64,000 nt of DNA from Plotosus lineatus (GCA_024760905.1 CM045733.1:27837501-27901500), one strand, 5' to 3'; positions 1 through 12,527 are shown, counted from the first letter of the stretch. Numbers and translations: made by a program. Notes: a model not told the origin generated them from the letters alone.

Positions 1-365
1 CAGACAGCACTGCATTAAAAACAGGCATGATTCTGTCATTGAAATCACTGCATGGACTCAGGAACATTTCCACATGTTACAAATAATCCAAAGCTGGGTT
101 TTTTAATGCCACTTACTTTTCCAGCCTTTGAGGTACTGTCCAAAAATTTTTGAGACAAGCTGCTGACATCAAATTTAAATTAAGCTATCATTTTTAATAT
201 AATTATTATTTTTTAATATTCTATTCTAAATAAATTATGAGACTGTGTGACTTGTTAATTCTATTCTTCTTTATATTCAGCACAGTGTCCCAAACTTTTT
301 TTTGGAATTGGGGTTGTAACTGATTCCATGGTCGGTTGCATTGTAGCTCCATAGATGTCATTCAT

Positions 366-478
366 TGTTCATTTTCTGTAACCGCTTAATCCTAATTAGG
401 GTCACGGGAAGGCTGGCGCCCATCCCAGCCAACTCCGGGTGAGGGCAGAGTACACCCTGGACAGCTTGCCACTCATTG
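366..478 (-). mobile_element. 5'-truncated SINE, tail type B
   Basis: Contains the conserved 3' tail that reads ACCCTAATTAGGATTAAGCG on the minus strand. It is flanked by a target-site duplication, GATGTCATTCAT (354-365) and GATGTCATTTAT (479-490), with one mismatch. No tRNA head remains. Confidence 0.75.
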
Positions 479-1056
479 GATGTCATTTATGCATTTTCTT
501 TTTGGAATTTATACTAAACAAAGAGCTGCTAAACTTATTTTTTGCTGTTCTTCATGCAACACTTAACAATAAAGATCCCTTTATATTTATGAAAGATTCA
601 AGAAAGGAGTGCTAGTTTTGAGCTGCATTTAACAGCATAAAAAGCCCATAAAAATTATATTGGTTATGTTATAGCAGAATAATTAATGTCACGTTTCTGA
701 GAAATCACATTCTTCAAGACTCTCATGTTCAATATTTTCTAGTGTTATAACATTAACTCTTTACTCCTGAATGTTAAAAAGGAGCAACCAATGAGTCATT
801 CAACGAGTGCCAATACATTTTCCCCAAACAGAAAACTTTGCCATACTAACAATTACACACTTTTAAGGTTTATGGAAAGCATTTTCAAAACAGTTTTAGT
901 CTGTATAATTTAGTATACAAACAACATAACAGTAAGAACAATAATAATAAGACTAAGAATAAAAATAAAAAATCCTTTTGTTCAATTATAATCGGGCACT
1001 GAAAAGTGTTGTGGCATAAAAACCGACACCAAATTATCAGAATGTGTGTTACTAAC
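479..1056. other. intronic sequence, nothing recognised
   Basis: AT-rich intron of cpm beyond the donor of the fourth coding exon. No coding or repeat signature seen. Confidence 0.6.
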
Positions 1057-1244
1057 CTCCATTGCTGTTGTCATAGGGATAGCTGGCCACAACTGCTCCT
1101 CCGTGAAGGTTAGCAGAGAGGACAAATTGTTCTGTGTTCATCCACTTCATCACAGCCTCCACCTCTTTTTCTCTCACCTGTTCATTATTATTCAAAAACG
1201 CATCCGGAAAGTTCCGGTTCAGGTCCACGCCATTTTTATTGAAC
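1057..1244 (-). CDS. cpm: carboxypeptidase M, fourth coding exon (residues 144-206)
   Basis: This 188-nt exon has acceptor ..tttattctcag (ending 1245) and donor GTTAGT (1056-1051). Its first base completes the split Arg codon from the previous exon. It encodes [12 protein letters not shown], which carries the substrate-binding Asn-Arg pair (Arg154), and [17 protein letters not shown], which carries the third zinc ligand His191. The exon ends one base into the next codon, so the gene continues past the left edge; the catalytic Glu, the C-terminal transthyretin-like domain and the GPI signal are not in view. A 71-bp tandem duplication lies directly upstream of the acceptor. Confidence 0.94.
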
Positions 1245-1260
1245 CTGAGAATAAATAACA

Positions 1261-1402
1261 GTCAGGAAATACATTAGCAGAACACAACATAGAGTTCCAC
1301 ATGCATTTCAGTTTTTATTCTTGCTTGAACAGTCAGGAAATACATTAGCAGAACACAACATAGAGTTCCACATGCATTTCAGTTTTTATTCTTGCTTGAA
1401 AA
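1261..1402. repeat. two-copy 71-bp tandem duplication at an exon border
   Basis: GTCAGGAAATACATTAGCAG begins at 1261 and again at 1332, and the copies are almost identical along the full 71-bp period. The array starts 16 bp from the acceptor AG of the fourth coding exon of cpm, so any branch point or pyrimidine tract inside it is doubled. Confidence 0.95.
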
Positions 1403-2100
1403 CAGGGTGATTGTGTCTTTTTAGCTGGAGGGTGTCCACTCTGGTCAAGTGTCCATTGTGGGGGTGAATTTAGTGGATGGACACCCTAAGAAACATTAGA
1501 CCACCTCAGTGTACAAGCCCTGATTATATGATCTGACTACAAGTTGTACACTGTTGTTTCTCAGTCAAATGTCTTTGAATTCTTATATATTGCTTGATAA
1601 TGGTCTCAAATTTGACACATCCAGCTAAGAGCCCCCAATGTAGTCCTCATGAACACCAGCAATATGGTTCTGTTCCAGCTCCAAAAATATAAATTAGTTG
1701 CTGCAGATTGTTTAACACCTGACTAAGATGTGTAGAGACTTCCCCTTCTAATAAATGATACCTTCAAACACGTATGTGAAAATAAGAAAATGTCAATGAT
1801 GCTTTTATCAACACATTTGAACAAGTATAGATTTCACCGTTACCACACTGCCCACCTGCAGAAAAAAGGTGATAGAACTGAGTAAAATCATAAGAAAAAA
1901 TGGCATTTTCAATCATTTAGTCATCATTTATGATGGTCCTTCCTTAGTGAATTGTTGGTGTGCTTAGGGTGATTATCTTGTTGATGGTTCAACCACCAGT
2001 TCAATCACGTCTTTCACACTATCTTTAAACACTTAAATTATTTCTATAAAACTCTTCAAAAATTGGAGCTCCATTGCTCTTCAGTGTCTAGGTATTCCAC
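1403..2100. other. intronic sequence, nothing recognised
   Basis: AT-rich cpm intron. No open frame or repeat end identified. Confidence 0.5.
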
Positions 2101-2104
2101 AACC

Positions 2105-2452
2105 CCTTTTCCTTTCGGATTTTTCCCTTTTTCATTGGTTGCCACAGCAAATTATCTGATTTGCATGTTTGATTTGGTATAGGCTTTTACGTCAGATGAC
2201 CTTCCTGACACAACCCTTTTATCATGGGACAGAAACACGCTAACGGCTATACAGCCGACTCTTTATGAAAGTCAGCAATGGTTCTTTTACATGAACCTCT
2301 TATCATAGAAAGTGAGAGACATGGCTGGACTTTGATAACCCAGTTTTCTACACTGGGGGGGGGAGGGACAACCTTGTGGAGAGTGGGACTCGAACCCCCA
2401 ACCTGAGGATCAGCAATCTAGCGCCCTTTACCACCAGGCTACCAGTTCCCCG
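2105..2452 (-). mobile_element. SINE A: tRNA head with RTE-type tail
   Basis: On the minus strand it has a tRNA-like head with a B-box-like GGTTCGAGTCC, a central CATGTCTCTCACTTTCTATG block and a tail ending in CCGAAAGGAAAAGG. Nearly full length. No clear target-site duplication. Confidence 0.8.
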
Positions 2453-2619
2453 CGATGTCAAGCAGGCCTCAAATATAGAAATGATCAAATATGAACTAAT
2501 AAAATGATAATCAGAAAACATACAAGGAAGAGATATGAAAGGGCTCTTGCATCTCTTGTGAAGTTGTAGGGTAGGACGGAATGGAAGAATGGGGTTGAGG
2601 ATGCCTTTGGTTCATACCG

Positions 2620-5600
2620 TCTTCTTCTTCTTTTCCTTTCAGCTGTTCCCTTCAGGGGTAGCCACAGCAAATCATCTGCCTTCATCTCACCCTATCCTCT
2701 GCATCTTCTCTTACACCAACTACCTTCATGTCCTCCTTTATCACATCCATAAATTTTCTCTTTGGTCTTCCTCTAGGCCTTCTGCCTGGTAGTTCCAACC
2801 TCAGCATCCGACTACCAATATACTCACTATCCCTTCTTTGTACATGTTCAAACCATCTCAATCTAGCCTCTCTGAGTTTGCCTCCAAAACATCTTACATG
2901 TGCTGTCTCTCTGATGTACTCATTCCTGATCCTATCCATCCTTGTTACTCCCAAAGAGAACCCCAACATTTTCATCTCTGCTACCTCCAGCTCTGCCTCC
3001 TGTCTTTTCCTCAGTGTTTCTAAACCATACAACATCGCTGGCCTCATCACCGTCTTGTAGACTTTTCCTTTCATTCTTGCTGAGATTGCCAATACCCTTC
3101 TATCACACATCACACCGGACACTTTTCTCCAACCATTCCAACCTGCCTGCACACGCTTCTTCAGCTCATTTCCACACTCTCCATTGCTCTGGCAATTATC
3201 TCGTTATCTCTGCTCCCTTTAACCTCACCATTCCTCTTGGGTCCTTCTCATTCACACACATGTATTCTGACTTACTGAGGCTATCCTTCATTCCTCTCCT
3301 TTTCAGGGCATACCTCCACCTCTCTGGATTTTCCTCCACTTGTTCTCTGCTCTCACTACAGATCACGATGTCATCTGCAAACATCATAGTCCATGGAGAT
3401 TCTTGTCTAACCTCGTCTGTCAGCCTGTCTATCACCATAGCAAACAAGAAGGGGCTCAGAGCTGAACCTTAATGCAGTCCCACCTCCACATGGAATTCTT
3501 CGGTCATGCTGATAGGACACCTCAACACTGTCTTACATCTCTCATACATGTCCTGCACCACTCTAACATACTTCTCTGCCACTCCAGACTTCCTCATGCA
3601 ATACCACACTTCCTCTCTCGGTACCCTGTCATATGCTTTCTCCAGATCCACAAAGGCACAATGCAGCTCCCTCTAACCTTCTCTCTACTTCTCTATTAAC
3701 ATCCTCAAAGCAAACACTGCATCTGTGGTACTCTTTCTTGGCATGAAACCAAACTGTTATTCACAGATGCTGACCTCTGCCCTTAGTCTAGCTTCCACTA
3801 TTCTTTCCCATAACTTCATCGTATGGCTCATCAACTTTATCCCTCAGTAGGTGCCACAACTCTGCACTTCTCCCTTGTTCTTAAAAATGGGCCCCAGCAC
3901 ATTTCTCCTCCATTCCTCTGCCATCTGCTCACTCTTTAAGACCTTGTTGAATATCCTTGTCAGAAAATCTACTGTTACACTTCCATACCTCCACAGGTAT
4001 GTTATCACGACCGACTGCCTTTCCACTCTTCATCCTCTTCTATGCCCTCCTCACTTCACCCTTAGTAATCTTTGTTACTTCCTGGTCCTCAACGATCACC
4101 TCTTCTACTCTTTTTTTCTCTCTCATTTTCCTCATTCATCAGTTCTCCAAAGTACTCTTTCCATCTCCCCAGCACACTTCTGTCATCAGTCAATACATTT
4201 CCCACTCTGTCCTTAATCTCACTAACTTGATGCACGCCCTTCCCATCTCTGTTTCTCTGCTGTGCCAACCTGTATAAATCATTTTCTCTCTCCTTACTAT
4301 CCAACCGAGCATACAAGTCATCCTACGCCCTCTGTTTGGCCTTTAACACTGCTACCTTCACCTTATGCTGTGTCTCCCTGTACTCCTGTTTACTCTCTTC
4401 AGTCCTCTCAATGTCCCACTAGTTCTTAGCTAACCTCTTCTTTTGTACACACTCCTGCACTTCCTCATTCCACCACCAAGTCTCCTTATCTACTTACTTT
4501 CCAGAGGACACACCAAGTACTTTCTTACCTGTCTCCCTGATCACATTTGCTGTGGTTGTCCAGTCATCTGGAAGCACTTCCTGACCACCCAAAGCCTGTT
4601 TCAACTCCTCCTTGAAGACAACATGACACTATTCCTTTTTCAGCTTCCACCACTTTGTCTTCTGCTCTGCCTTTGCCTTCTTCACCTTCCTCACCATCAG
4701 CGTCATCCTGCACACCCCCATCCTATGCTGTTTGGCAACACTCTCACCCACTACCACTTTGCAGTCACTGACTTCCTTCAAATTGCATCGTCTACACAGG
4801 ATGTAGTCTACCTGTGTGCTCCTACGTCCACTTTTATAAGTTGCCCTATGCTCTTGCCTCTTCTGGAAGAAAGTATTCACCACAGCCATTTCCATTCTTT
4901 TTGCAAAATCTATCAACATCTGTCCTTCTGTGTTCCTGTCCTGGATACCAAACCTCACCATCACTTCCTCATCAACTCTGTTGCCTGCACCAACATGTCC
5001 ATTGAAGTCTGCACCAATAACCACTCTTTCACCTCTGGGGGTACTCTGCATCACTTCATCAAACTCACTCCAGAATCTCTCCTTCTCTTCTAGCTCACAT
5101 TCTGCCTGTGGGCCATAAGCACTAACAACATTGACCATCATGCTTTCAATTTCTAACTTGAGACTCACCATTCTGTCTGGCACTCTTTTCACTTCTAGAA
5201 CATTCCTGACCAACCCCTCCTTCAAGATGACCCCTACTCCATTTCTCTTCCCATCCACATCATGATAAAACAGTTTAAACCCTGCTACTAAGCTTCTAGC
5301 CTTGCTGCCTTTCCACCTGGTCTCCTGAACACACAGTATGTCCACCTTCCTCCTCTGCATCATGTCAGCCAGCTCTCTCCCTTTTCCTTTCATAGTTCCA
5401 ACATTCAAAGTTCCTACTCTCAGTCATAGACTCATGCTTTTCCTCCTCTCTCTGCTATGGACACGCTTCCCGCCTGTCCTTCTTCAACTAACAATCGTTC
5501 AATTTCCACCAGCACCCTGTTGGTTAACAGGACTGATGGCGATCATTGTTAACCTGGGCCTCGACCGATCCGATATGGAGGTAATATTGATGCTTTGCAT

Positions 5601-5715
5601 GTTTGATCTGGCACAGGCTTTATGTCGGATGCCCTTCCTGACACAACCCTCTGCATTTATTCGGGTTTCGGACCGACATGATAGGAAACACTTTCTTGTG
5701 CCCCCCTAACGGCTG
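2620..5715 (-). mobile_element. RTE-like LINE, nearly full length but decayed
   Basis: This non-LTR retrotransposon reads from 5715 to 2620 on the minus strand. Its 5' UTR contains GGGTTGTGTCAGGAAGGGCA. The apurinic-type endonuclease (5408-4629) has RRKVDILCVQETRWKG, GADFNGHVG and STQVDYILCRR. The reverse transcriptase follows with MDLEKAYDRVPREEVWYCM (near 3650) and MMFADDIVICSE (near 3400). The C-terminal part has GRRPRGRPKRKFMDVIKEDM and ends near 2682, followed by a tail of CCGAAAGGAAAAG-type sequence and (AAG)n. Several frameshifts and stops split the ORF, so it is dead. Database entries often mislabel this endonuclease as craniofacial development protein 2-like. The RTE-clade assignment is from memory of the family. 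Confidence 0.88.
4629..5408 (-). pseudogene. LINE endonuclease domain (RTE-like)
   Basis: This is the longest surviving open frame of the LINE at 2620-5715, 259 codons. It covers an exonuclease-endonuclease-phosphatase fold: the N-terminal catalytic Glu in CVQETRWKG, a YGPQAE segment, a GADFNGHVG motif and a conserved VDYIL. The C-terminal end runs into KAKAEQKTKWWKLKK, a linker that normally continues into the reverse transcriptase but is broken here. It would nick target DNA to prime reverse transcription. It is not a host gene. Confidence 0.85.
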
Positions 5716-6099
5716 CATTTGCATAGTGTGTGCAATTAAATGCAGGTTTAATTTAGAAAATCATTGCTTGCATTACACACACACACACACATACTGCTTT
5801 CTTTTGTACTGTTACAACGGGGATCCTAAACCAGCATTCAGATTGATCTCAACTTTTGCTTATTCATCATTGTCTATACATGTTCTCCATTTTTAAATAT
5901 GCCAAGTCCTAGTCTGCCTTGCATTATTGCATGTGCTATTGTGACTTTTGCTAATATTGCTTGTTTGTTTTTGTTGTTTTTTTGTTTGCTGCTCTTCAAT
6001 TTGTGGAAAATTTAAATTTTAGGTACTATATAAACATCATTTGAGGCAATGCAGTCCCAATTTGTAAAAAAAAAAATTGGCATGTCCAAAATTATCCAT
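5716..6099. other. intronic sequence with a short CA run
   Basis: A short (CA)n at about 5777-5791 and AT-rich sequence. Nothing else recognised. Confidence 0.5.
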
Positions 6100-6960
6100 G
6101 CCTTCTCAATATTAAAAAGAAAACATTTCATTGGCTATTGCAGCAATCAAAAGCTTCCTATAATTGCATGCTTCCTCTGGTATTATTGCCCAATATCCTC
6201 CTTGCCATCACCCTAACCATTGGCTCCTCCCCAGATTCTCAATTGGATTCAAGACAGGATTTTGACTGGGCCACTGCAAAATGTGAACACAAAGAGTTTG
6301 CATCCACTACCCATTTCCTCACCAATTTTGCTGTCTGTTTCGGGTTTTTGTCGTGCTGAAATATCCACGGCGTCCAAGGGCAAATTTCTCCACAAATTAC
6401 CTGATGTTGTTGTTGAGAATCTTGATTTATTGCTCTTTATTCATGGTGCCATTCAATGTGATTAGGTACCCTCTTCCATTGGCTAAAAAACACCTCCAAA
6501 GCATTAGATTCCCACCACCATGTTTGACAGTGGAGATTTCGTTCTTAGGGTTGAAAGTTTCTCCTTTTTAACACCAAATGAAGGATACATCATTGTGGTT
6601 AAACAATTAACTTTTTTGTTTCATCTGACCATAAAAGAGAAGACCAGAAGTCTTCTTCTGTGTCCAGATGAGCATTTGCAAATTTCAAGTGGACTTTTTC
6701 TTATCTAGAGCTTTTCTTCTGTCTTATTTTATTTATTTTCTTTGGTTTTAATCCATGGAACCCAGTGGTGTGCAGTGTCCGTTGGATTGTCTACGTTGAG
6801 ACGTTGACACCAGCAGTGCCCATTCACCAGAATGGTCTTGGTGATGATCCTTGGATTCTTTTTCACCTTTCTCACTATCCTCATGGCCAGCCCAGGTATC
6901 ACCTTTGGCTTCTGACCACATCCACTGAGATCTTTCGCAGTGCGAAACGTCATGCATTTT
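6100..6960 (-). mobile_element. degenerate Tc1/mariner transposon
   Basis: On the minus strand conceptual translation gives WIFQHDKNPKQTAKLVRKWV, matching the second catalytic Asp region (Hx-D-x-x-P-x-H/Q-T) of Tc1-like transposases. It is followed by an eroded SKSCLESN block that corresponds to SPDLNPIEN. An N-terminal part with RKVKKNPRIITKTI lies near 6830-6950. Many stops and frameshifts; inverted ends not resolved. Confidence 0.65.
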
Positions 6961-8580
6961 TAAAAAGTAATACTTTGTACTGTACACAATGAAACTTAAA
7001 ACATTTAGATATGACCTTATAAAGTACAAGCAATTTTGTTTTGCAAGGACTAAATTTGCATGATCTAAATTTTGTCTCTTACCCAAATCTCTCATCTTTT
7101 ATTATTGTTTTGTTGTATGTCTCAGTGGATTTAGGTTAATAAACAATTCAAATTTTGGAGCTATGTTAGATGAGGCGGTATAAAAGTGGCTAGTCTGTCA
7201 TTGGGTCATAGATAAGACCCTAAACAGCCATCGTCACTCATTTAATGGCAAATATAAAGACATAAATTCCTCCTATTGTACTTTGATATGGGTTGAGACT
7301 CTTTACTCAGGCTACATTTATCACAAGAGGAAATGAAAGAAAATAAATTTAAACGATTCAAGTGAAAAATGAGTAATGTTATATTCGACTAATTTTATTA
7401 TTAAACTCCTTTAAGTAGTCAAATTGTCTCAATCTATTTTGTACAAAGGTAACTGACCCTTTTATAATATAAAATAAACTGAAGAAAAGGGCCTTTACTC
7501 AGGTTAGTGAGTTTCCAAAGTTTGTTTTTTAGTTTTCTCAAAATACCAATTATGCCACATCACTCTTTTTCCCCTTGTACCCATCATACGTTATATATAA
7601 AATATATATGAAAAAAACATTTTGCTTTAGAAGTGAATACTCAATATAGAGTTGAATAAGTGTTTACCGCAGTTCTGTGGACACACTGAGGTAATCCCTC
7701 TCAATTCCTACCACTAAGCTTTCCAAATTAGTCTCTTTAAAAGTGCTGTGCTGAGAGATTCCTAAAATGCATGTTAAAATTGGATGTGCAGCTGAAAAGC
7801 AGTCACTGTTCTGAGTACAGCTGGTATAGCTCAATACATTTAACATGCACAATGTTGTGGGGAAAAAAATTAACGTTCACAAGGAAAAAAACTATACTAA
7901 ACAAATGTATTTGTTGTTGTTTACTACTTTGTTTTTTGTTTTTGTCTCTGAAAGGAAATAATTCCTTGGTTGTTGGGCTTCATTTAAAAAAGTAGAAAAA
8001 TGTAAAACCATCGTTTAAATCCAATTGTACTCACAACAAAGCTAATTCTTGGAAAACCAAAAAGAAAGTACCCTTTATATATCAAGTTCATCTCCAAAAT
8101 ACCCCAGTTTATTTATTTGCACATTTACTGATTTGGATTCTTCCAATGATGATTGTAGAACAAAGTGTTCGAGTCATTTGGCTTTGTGAATGTGGTGTTC
8201 GAAAATCATGTAAACATGACAAGACTCCAAAAGATTTTGAAGGAACAATCCAAATGTTTTTGCAAAAACATACTTTTAGCACATTTTACTCGAGTAGTTT
8301 TTCAGTACAAAAATAAGTACTAAAGTATACAAAAATACTATTACAAAGAAACCAATGCACGTTTAGTTATGGTTTACTTCGTTAATTGTGGCCCTGTAAT
8401 TAATAACTAGGCAAATGGACAATGATTTTTGATAAACCCTTCGCATATTAATATGAAAGCATTGTATTTCTGTTTATTATTTTATTTGCTTTTACTTTCA
8501 GATTCTTACTTTATATAATAATATGGTGTGTGAAAATTATATTTTAAATAATGATTTAAGTAATGCCTTAATGCATCGAT
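6961..8580. other. intronic sequence, nothing recognised
   Basis: AT-rich cpm intron of about 1.6 kb. Short open frames here lack composition or motifs of real coding sequence. Confidence 0.5.
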
Positions 8581-8594
8581 CATGATTATAATTA

Positions 8595-8719
8595 CCCCCC
8601 CCCCCCATTTTCTGAACCACTTAACCCTAATTAGGGCAGCAGGAAGGCTGGCACCCATCTCAGCCAACCCTTGGTGAGGGCAGTGAACACCTTGGACAGC
8701 TCACTCAGCCATCACAGAA
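8595..8719 (-). mobile_element. 5'-truncated SINE, tail type B
   Basis: The tail reads on the minus strand into CCCTAATTAGGGTTAAGTGG. It is exactly flanked by a 14-bp duplication, CATGATTATAATTA, at 8581-8594 and 8720-8733. Confidence 0.85.
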
Positions 8720-8759
8720 CATGATTATAATTAATTATATATAATAATATATAACATTA

Positions 8760-9200
8760 TTTGTGACTTTTCTTTTTAAATTCAACCACATCGCTTTTCT
8801 TCTAAAGACACTCCACTGGATCCCTGTTTCACTCCGCATTAAATGCAAGGTCTCACTCCTCACCCACCAATGTATACATGGTACTGCTCCCACCTGCCTC
8901 AAGGGTCTCTTTAATACCAGATATCCTCTCGGTCCTTCCATTCCACCACACCCTACAGACTTAGAACCCCAAGAACTAGACTCCACAAAATGGGGGTTCG
9001 GGCTTTCTGTTTGGCCACTCCATACGTATGGAATGCCCTCCCAGACCACCAGTGGGCACCGCAAATCATGAATGCTTTTAAACCTGCCCTGAAAAGCCAT
9101 TTTTTTAAAGGGCCTTCTGTAGTTGATTTTAGTGCTGTGCTATTTTTGTGTGTGATTTTACTCTGAGGCACTTTAGATTTGTAATTAACTGTTATCCTGC
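8760..9200 (+). mobile_element. L2-like LINE 3' end
   Basis: Encodes the C-terminal end of a reverse transcriptase ORF: LHWIPVSLRIKCKVSLLTHQ, CIHGTAPTCLKGL, then after a frameshift a WNALPDH-like segment and an FK-type C-terminus. This is the classic end of fish L2/CR1-type LINEs. 5' truncated and inactive. Confidence 0.75.
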
Positions 9201-9384
9201 GGGAAGCCGCTATACCAGCTCATGACGCTGTACTCGAGAAATGCGGTGAGCTGTGGTCGTGGCTTTCCATACATAGCATCACAAACGCCTGTGGATTGGT
9301 TGGAATTGACTGAAGAAGAAAGACTAGTAAATGTTACGGTAAATGTGATTGACTATTGTGGAAAAAAATATACTACTATATATA

Positions 9385-10451
9385 CAGGGATCCCTCACTT
9401 TCCGCGGTAAATTGGGACCGAGATCCCCACGCGACCATCGAAATCCGCGAAGTAGAATCACCCCCCCCCCTCGGCGTATATGTACATGTATATGTGTATA
9501 TAATATCAATAAATACATATTCAATACTACAAATGCTTATAATAACAATTACACATTCAAAAAATAACACAAGATGTAAATAAAATATAAATACACACAT
9601 ACAGATGGAACTGCATGAGAAGAAGAGGACATGGATACATACACGCACACGCATGCATGCAGATGCACATGCACACACAGATGCAACAATATAAGTACAG
9701 ATGTTCCCCATCTTACAAACAAGTTAGGTTCCCGATGGCCGGTTAGATGAATTTGTTTGTAAGTCGTTACAGGGCACTCTTTAGAGGAGAACTTATGTTT
9801 AAACCTTGTATAAGTAACCTATACGAGTTTGTACTGTATACAATCTCTCTCTCTCTTCCCATTATCATCTGCACATTATCAATATGCCCCGTGTTTAAAC
9901 TCCTGGCTCCTCTTAAGCACAGCACAGCGTATCTGATCAGATTTACAGAGAGTTTCACTCTTATCCAGTTCATTATGACACTGGAGTCAATTTGTTTCTT
10001 ATTTGAAAGTTTAGGCAGGAGTTCAAAAATGTATTGTTCTGCTTCTCTTCCTGGACCGTGTCAGCCACGCCCCTCTACTGGAACCCAGTATTAAGTGTAC
10101 CTCAGGATAATATTTAATCATATTTCATACTTATATTTATGATATATTTTTCTATAGATTTTATTGCATTTCTATTTCTATTTGTTCTTCAATTTCATTT
10201 CAATTTCACGTTCGACCTCGCCCTGTTCGTATCTTCGGATGGTTTTGATGGGAGATTTTGGGTTGTTTTTTATTTTGTGTTTGTTTAAGGTTGTTTTTGC
10301 ATAATTGGCCTAGTTTTTGTGGCATTTCCCTTAACCTTTTCCCCCTATTCTTCCTTATTTTATTTGATGAATATTTATTTATTTATTAAAAAAAAAAACG
10401 CGATGTACTGAAGCCTCATTGATTGAAGCACGAAGTAGCGCGGGATCCCTG
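9385..10451. mobile_element. Tigger-like TIR element, 1067 bp
   Basis: Left end CAGGGATCCCTCACTTTCCG and right end GCGCGGGATCCCTG are inverted repeats, each bordered by TA, the target of pogo/Tigger elements. No transposase recognised inside. A segment at 9708-9760 (ACAGATGTTCCCCATCTTAC) resembles one end of another family of this type, so there may be a nested insertion. Confidence 0.75.
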
Positions 10452-10455
10452 TATG

Positions 10456-10498
<43 letters not shown>

Positions 10499-10504
10499 TG
10501 AGAG

Positions 10505-10728
10505 ATTTCCTTTCGCACCCCCCATTTTTTTTTCAGGGGTCGCCACAGCAAATGATTCGCACGTTTGATTTGGCATAGGGTTTTACATTGGCTGCCCCTC
10601 CTGATACAACCCTTTAGCAAGGAACACAAACATGCTGACGGCTTTGCAGCTACTCTTTATGAAAGTCAGCAATGGTTCTTTTACATGAACCACTCACTAT
10701 AGACAGTGAGAGACATGGCCTGCCTTTG
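10505..10728 (-). mobile_element. SINE A, head-truncated
   Basis: RTE-type tail (GGCGACCCCTG on the minus strand), the LINE-5'-derived block and the central domain are present. The element stops before the tRNA head. It lies next to the right TIR and an (AT)n run. Confidence 0.75.
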
Positions 10729-10808
10729 AATGTTTTGACTTTTGTTTGAATGGAAAAGAGCATGTTACTCGTTTTGCATGAGTTCTGTTTTAGGCTGTAT
10801 GGTTTTTC

Positions 10809-10810
<2 letters not shown>

Positions 10811-10875
<65 letters not shown>

Positions 10876-10975
10876 CGCGCGCGCGTGCGTGCGTGTATGT
10901 ATATTGTATATATGTGTGTGTATGTGTGTGTATGTATACAGACAGACAGACAGACAGACAGACAGATAGACAGAC

Positions 10976-11013
<38 letters not shown>
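10811..11013. repeat. compound microsatellite (GT)n-(CAGA)n-(GATA)n
   Basis: About 60 bp of GT, a degenerate GTAT/GTGT part, then CAGA and GATA repeats. The open frames across it are repeat artefacts. Confidence 0.97.
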
Positions 11014-11120
11014 AAATACTGTAGCATGCTGCATCTGCATAGTACAGAAAAACATAGCAGCGTATCAGTTAATGAAATTAAATTTATCATTATTAGGAGC
11101 CGTGTTCAATAAATAAAAGG

Positions 11121-11482
11121 GGGCAGTGGTGGTCTAGTGGTATAGGATGCTGGATTGCTGATCCAAAGGTTGAGGGTTCGAGTCCCACTCTCCACAGGAT
11201 TGTCACTGTCCCCTAACAAACCCTAGTGCAGCTAACTGGGTTATCAAAGGCGGGCCATGTCTCTCACTGTCTATGGTGAGAGGCATGTAAAAGAACCATT
11301 GCTGACTTTCGTAAAGAGTAGCTGCAAAGCCATCAGCGTGTTTCTGTCCCCTGCTAAAAGGGTTGTGACAGGAAGGGCATCCGACGTAAAAACCTCTGCC
11401 AAATCAAACGTGCGAATCAGATGATTCGCTGTGGCGACTCCCGAGTAAAAGGGAAAAAGCCGAAAGGAAGACAGACAGACAG
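11121..11482 (+). mobile_element. SINE A, full length, with exact borders
   Basis: The tRNA-like head has an A box TGGTCTAGTGG (11130-11140) and a perfect B box GGTTCGAGTCC (11175-11185). The central domain follows, then GGGTTGTGACAGGAAGGGCA (shared with the 5' end of the RTE-like LINE), then the LINE 3' end ending in GCCGAAAGGAAG. Flanking duplications: TTCAATAAATAAAAGG (11105-11120) and TTGAATAAATAAAAGG (11483-11498), 15 of 16 identical. Confidence 0.93.
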
Positions 11483-11559
11483 TTGAATAAATAAAAGGTT
11501 TGGAACTAAACATTGCGATAAAAAATACATCCTCCAATACTATATGGCTGTGATTTGAG

Positions 11560-11743
11560 GGCACTGGTGGCTTAGTGGATAAGGCGATGGGTTACTGATC
11601 AAAGGTCAGCAGTTCGATCCCCAGTATCACCACTGCTGGGCTCTTGAGCAAAGCCCTTAATGCTCAATTGCCCAGTTGTATAAAAAAAATGATAATTTTA
11701 AGCCGCTTTGGATAAGAGTGTCTGCCAAATGCTGTAAATGTAA
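11560..11743 (+). mobile_element. SINE with L2-type tail
   Basis: tRNA-like head (GGTGGCTTAGTGG and AGTTCGATCCC) and the well-known fish 3' end CCGCTTTGGATAAGAGTGTC, finishing in TGTAAATGTAA. Flanked by TGATTTGAG at 11551-11559 and 11744-11752. Confidence 0.9.
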
Positions 11744-11759
11744 TGATTTGAGTACTGAT

Positions 11760-12525
11760 TTAAAGTAAACTGCAACATTATCTGAAACAACAAGCATATT
11801 ATTTATTTGTGAGTAAACAGAGTTGGTTTTACGTGCATGTTTACTTTAAGCACTCCAATCTATTTTATTGTATATACTGAAATTATTGGGCATGAATGCA
11901 TATGGCATGCAGCAAAGAATACAGTACAAGTAAAATAGTGAGATGTCATTAAAATTGGGTTTGATCTATTACTGTAAAAATGGCTGTGCTAAACCAATGT
12001 TTGGTCCAGCTGTTCCTCAAATCAAATTATAGCATTTTCATTGGAACAGATGGATTTAATCACTCATAAACTGACTAGTGTTTTCTGTGAGTGCGTGCAT
12101 GCACTCCTTTTGAGAGTATGGAGAACCCTGGTGTTTATGCAAGGGAGGCCTCAATAATTAAATCGTCCATCCTTTTCTGAAACTGCTTGGATGATTTGAA
12201 AACAAATCTAACATGATGGACCATCACTACCAAATATAGACGTGAATCTTCAGCCACTTAAAATAAGCTTGAATGTAATGTTTATTTGCTGTCAATTCAC
12301 TTTACTTTGCACTAATCACACTGTTGTTTTGAACTGAGCCTGTTGTGCATGCACATCAGTATAAAAAACATTAACATAAGTTAAGTCAAATGTAATTGGC
12401 TCCCATCTGCGTTCCCATTAACTGGAGTGTAGGTTAAAGAAAGTGAAGTGCTTGTCAGAGCATTAATGGTACAGTCTGTATTCATCTTTTGATAAAAAAG
12501 ACATCAATGCAGTTAGACCACATAC
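11760..12525. other. intronic sequence, nothing recognised
   Basis: AT-rich cpm intron without motif, repeat end or coding potential that I recognise. Confidence 0.5.
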
Positions 12526-12527
12526 GT

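Noticed and set aside
1046..1258. plus-strand 70-codon open frame
   Set aside because: It is the antisense shadow of the fourth coding exon of cpm.
4629..5408. host gene craniofacial development protein 2-like
   Set aside because: This is the endonuclease of a retrotransposon, with reverse transcriptase remnants downstream and LINE ends.
11121..11195. tRNA gene (A and B boxes present)
   Set aside because: The tRNA-like part continues into a SINE body with target-site duplications; similar heads recur many times. None folds as a free tRNA by eye.
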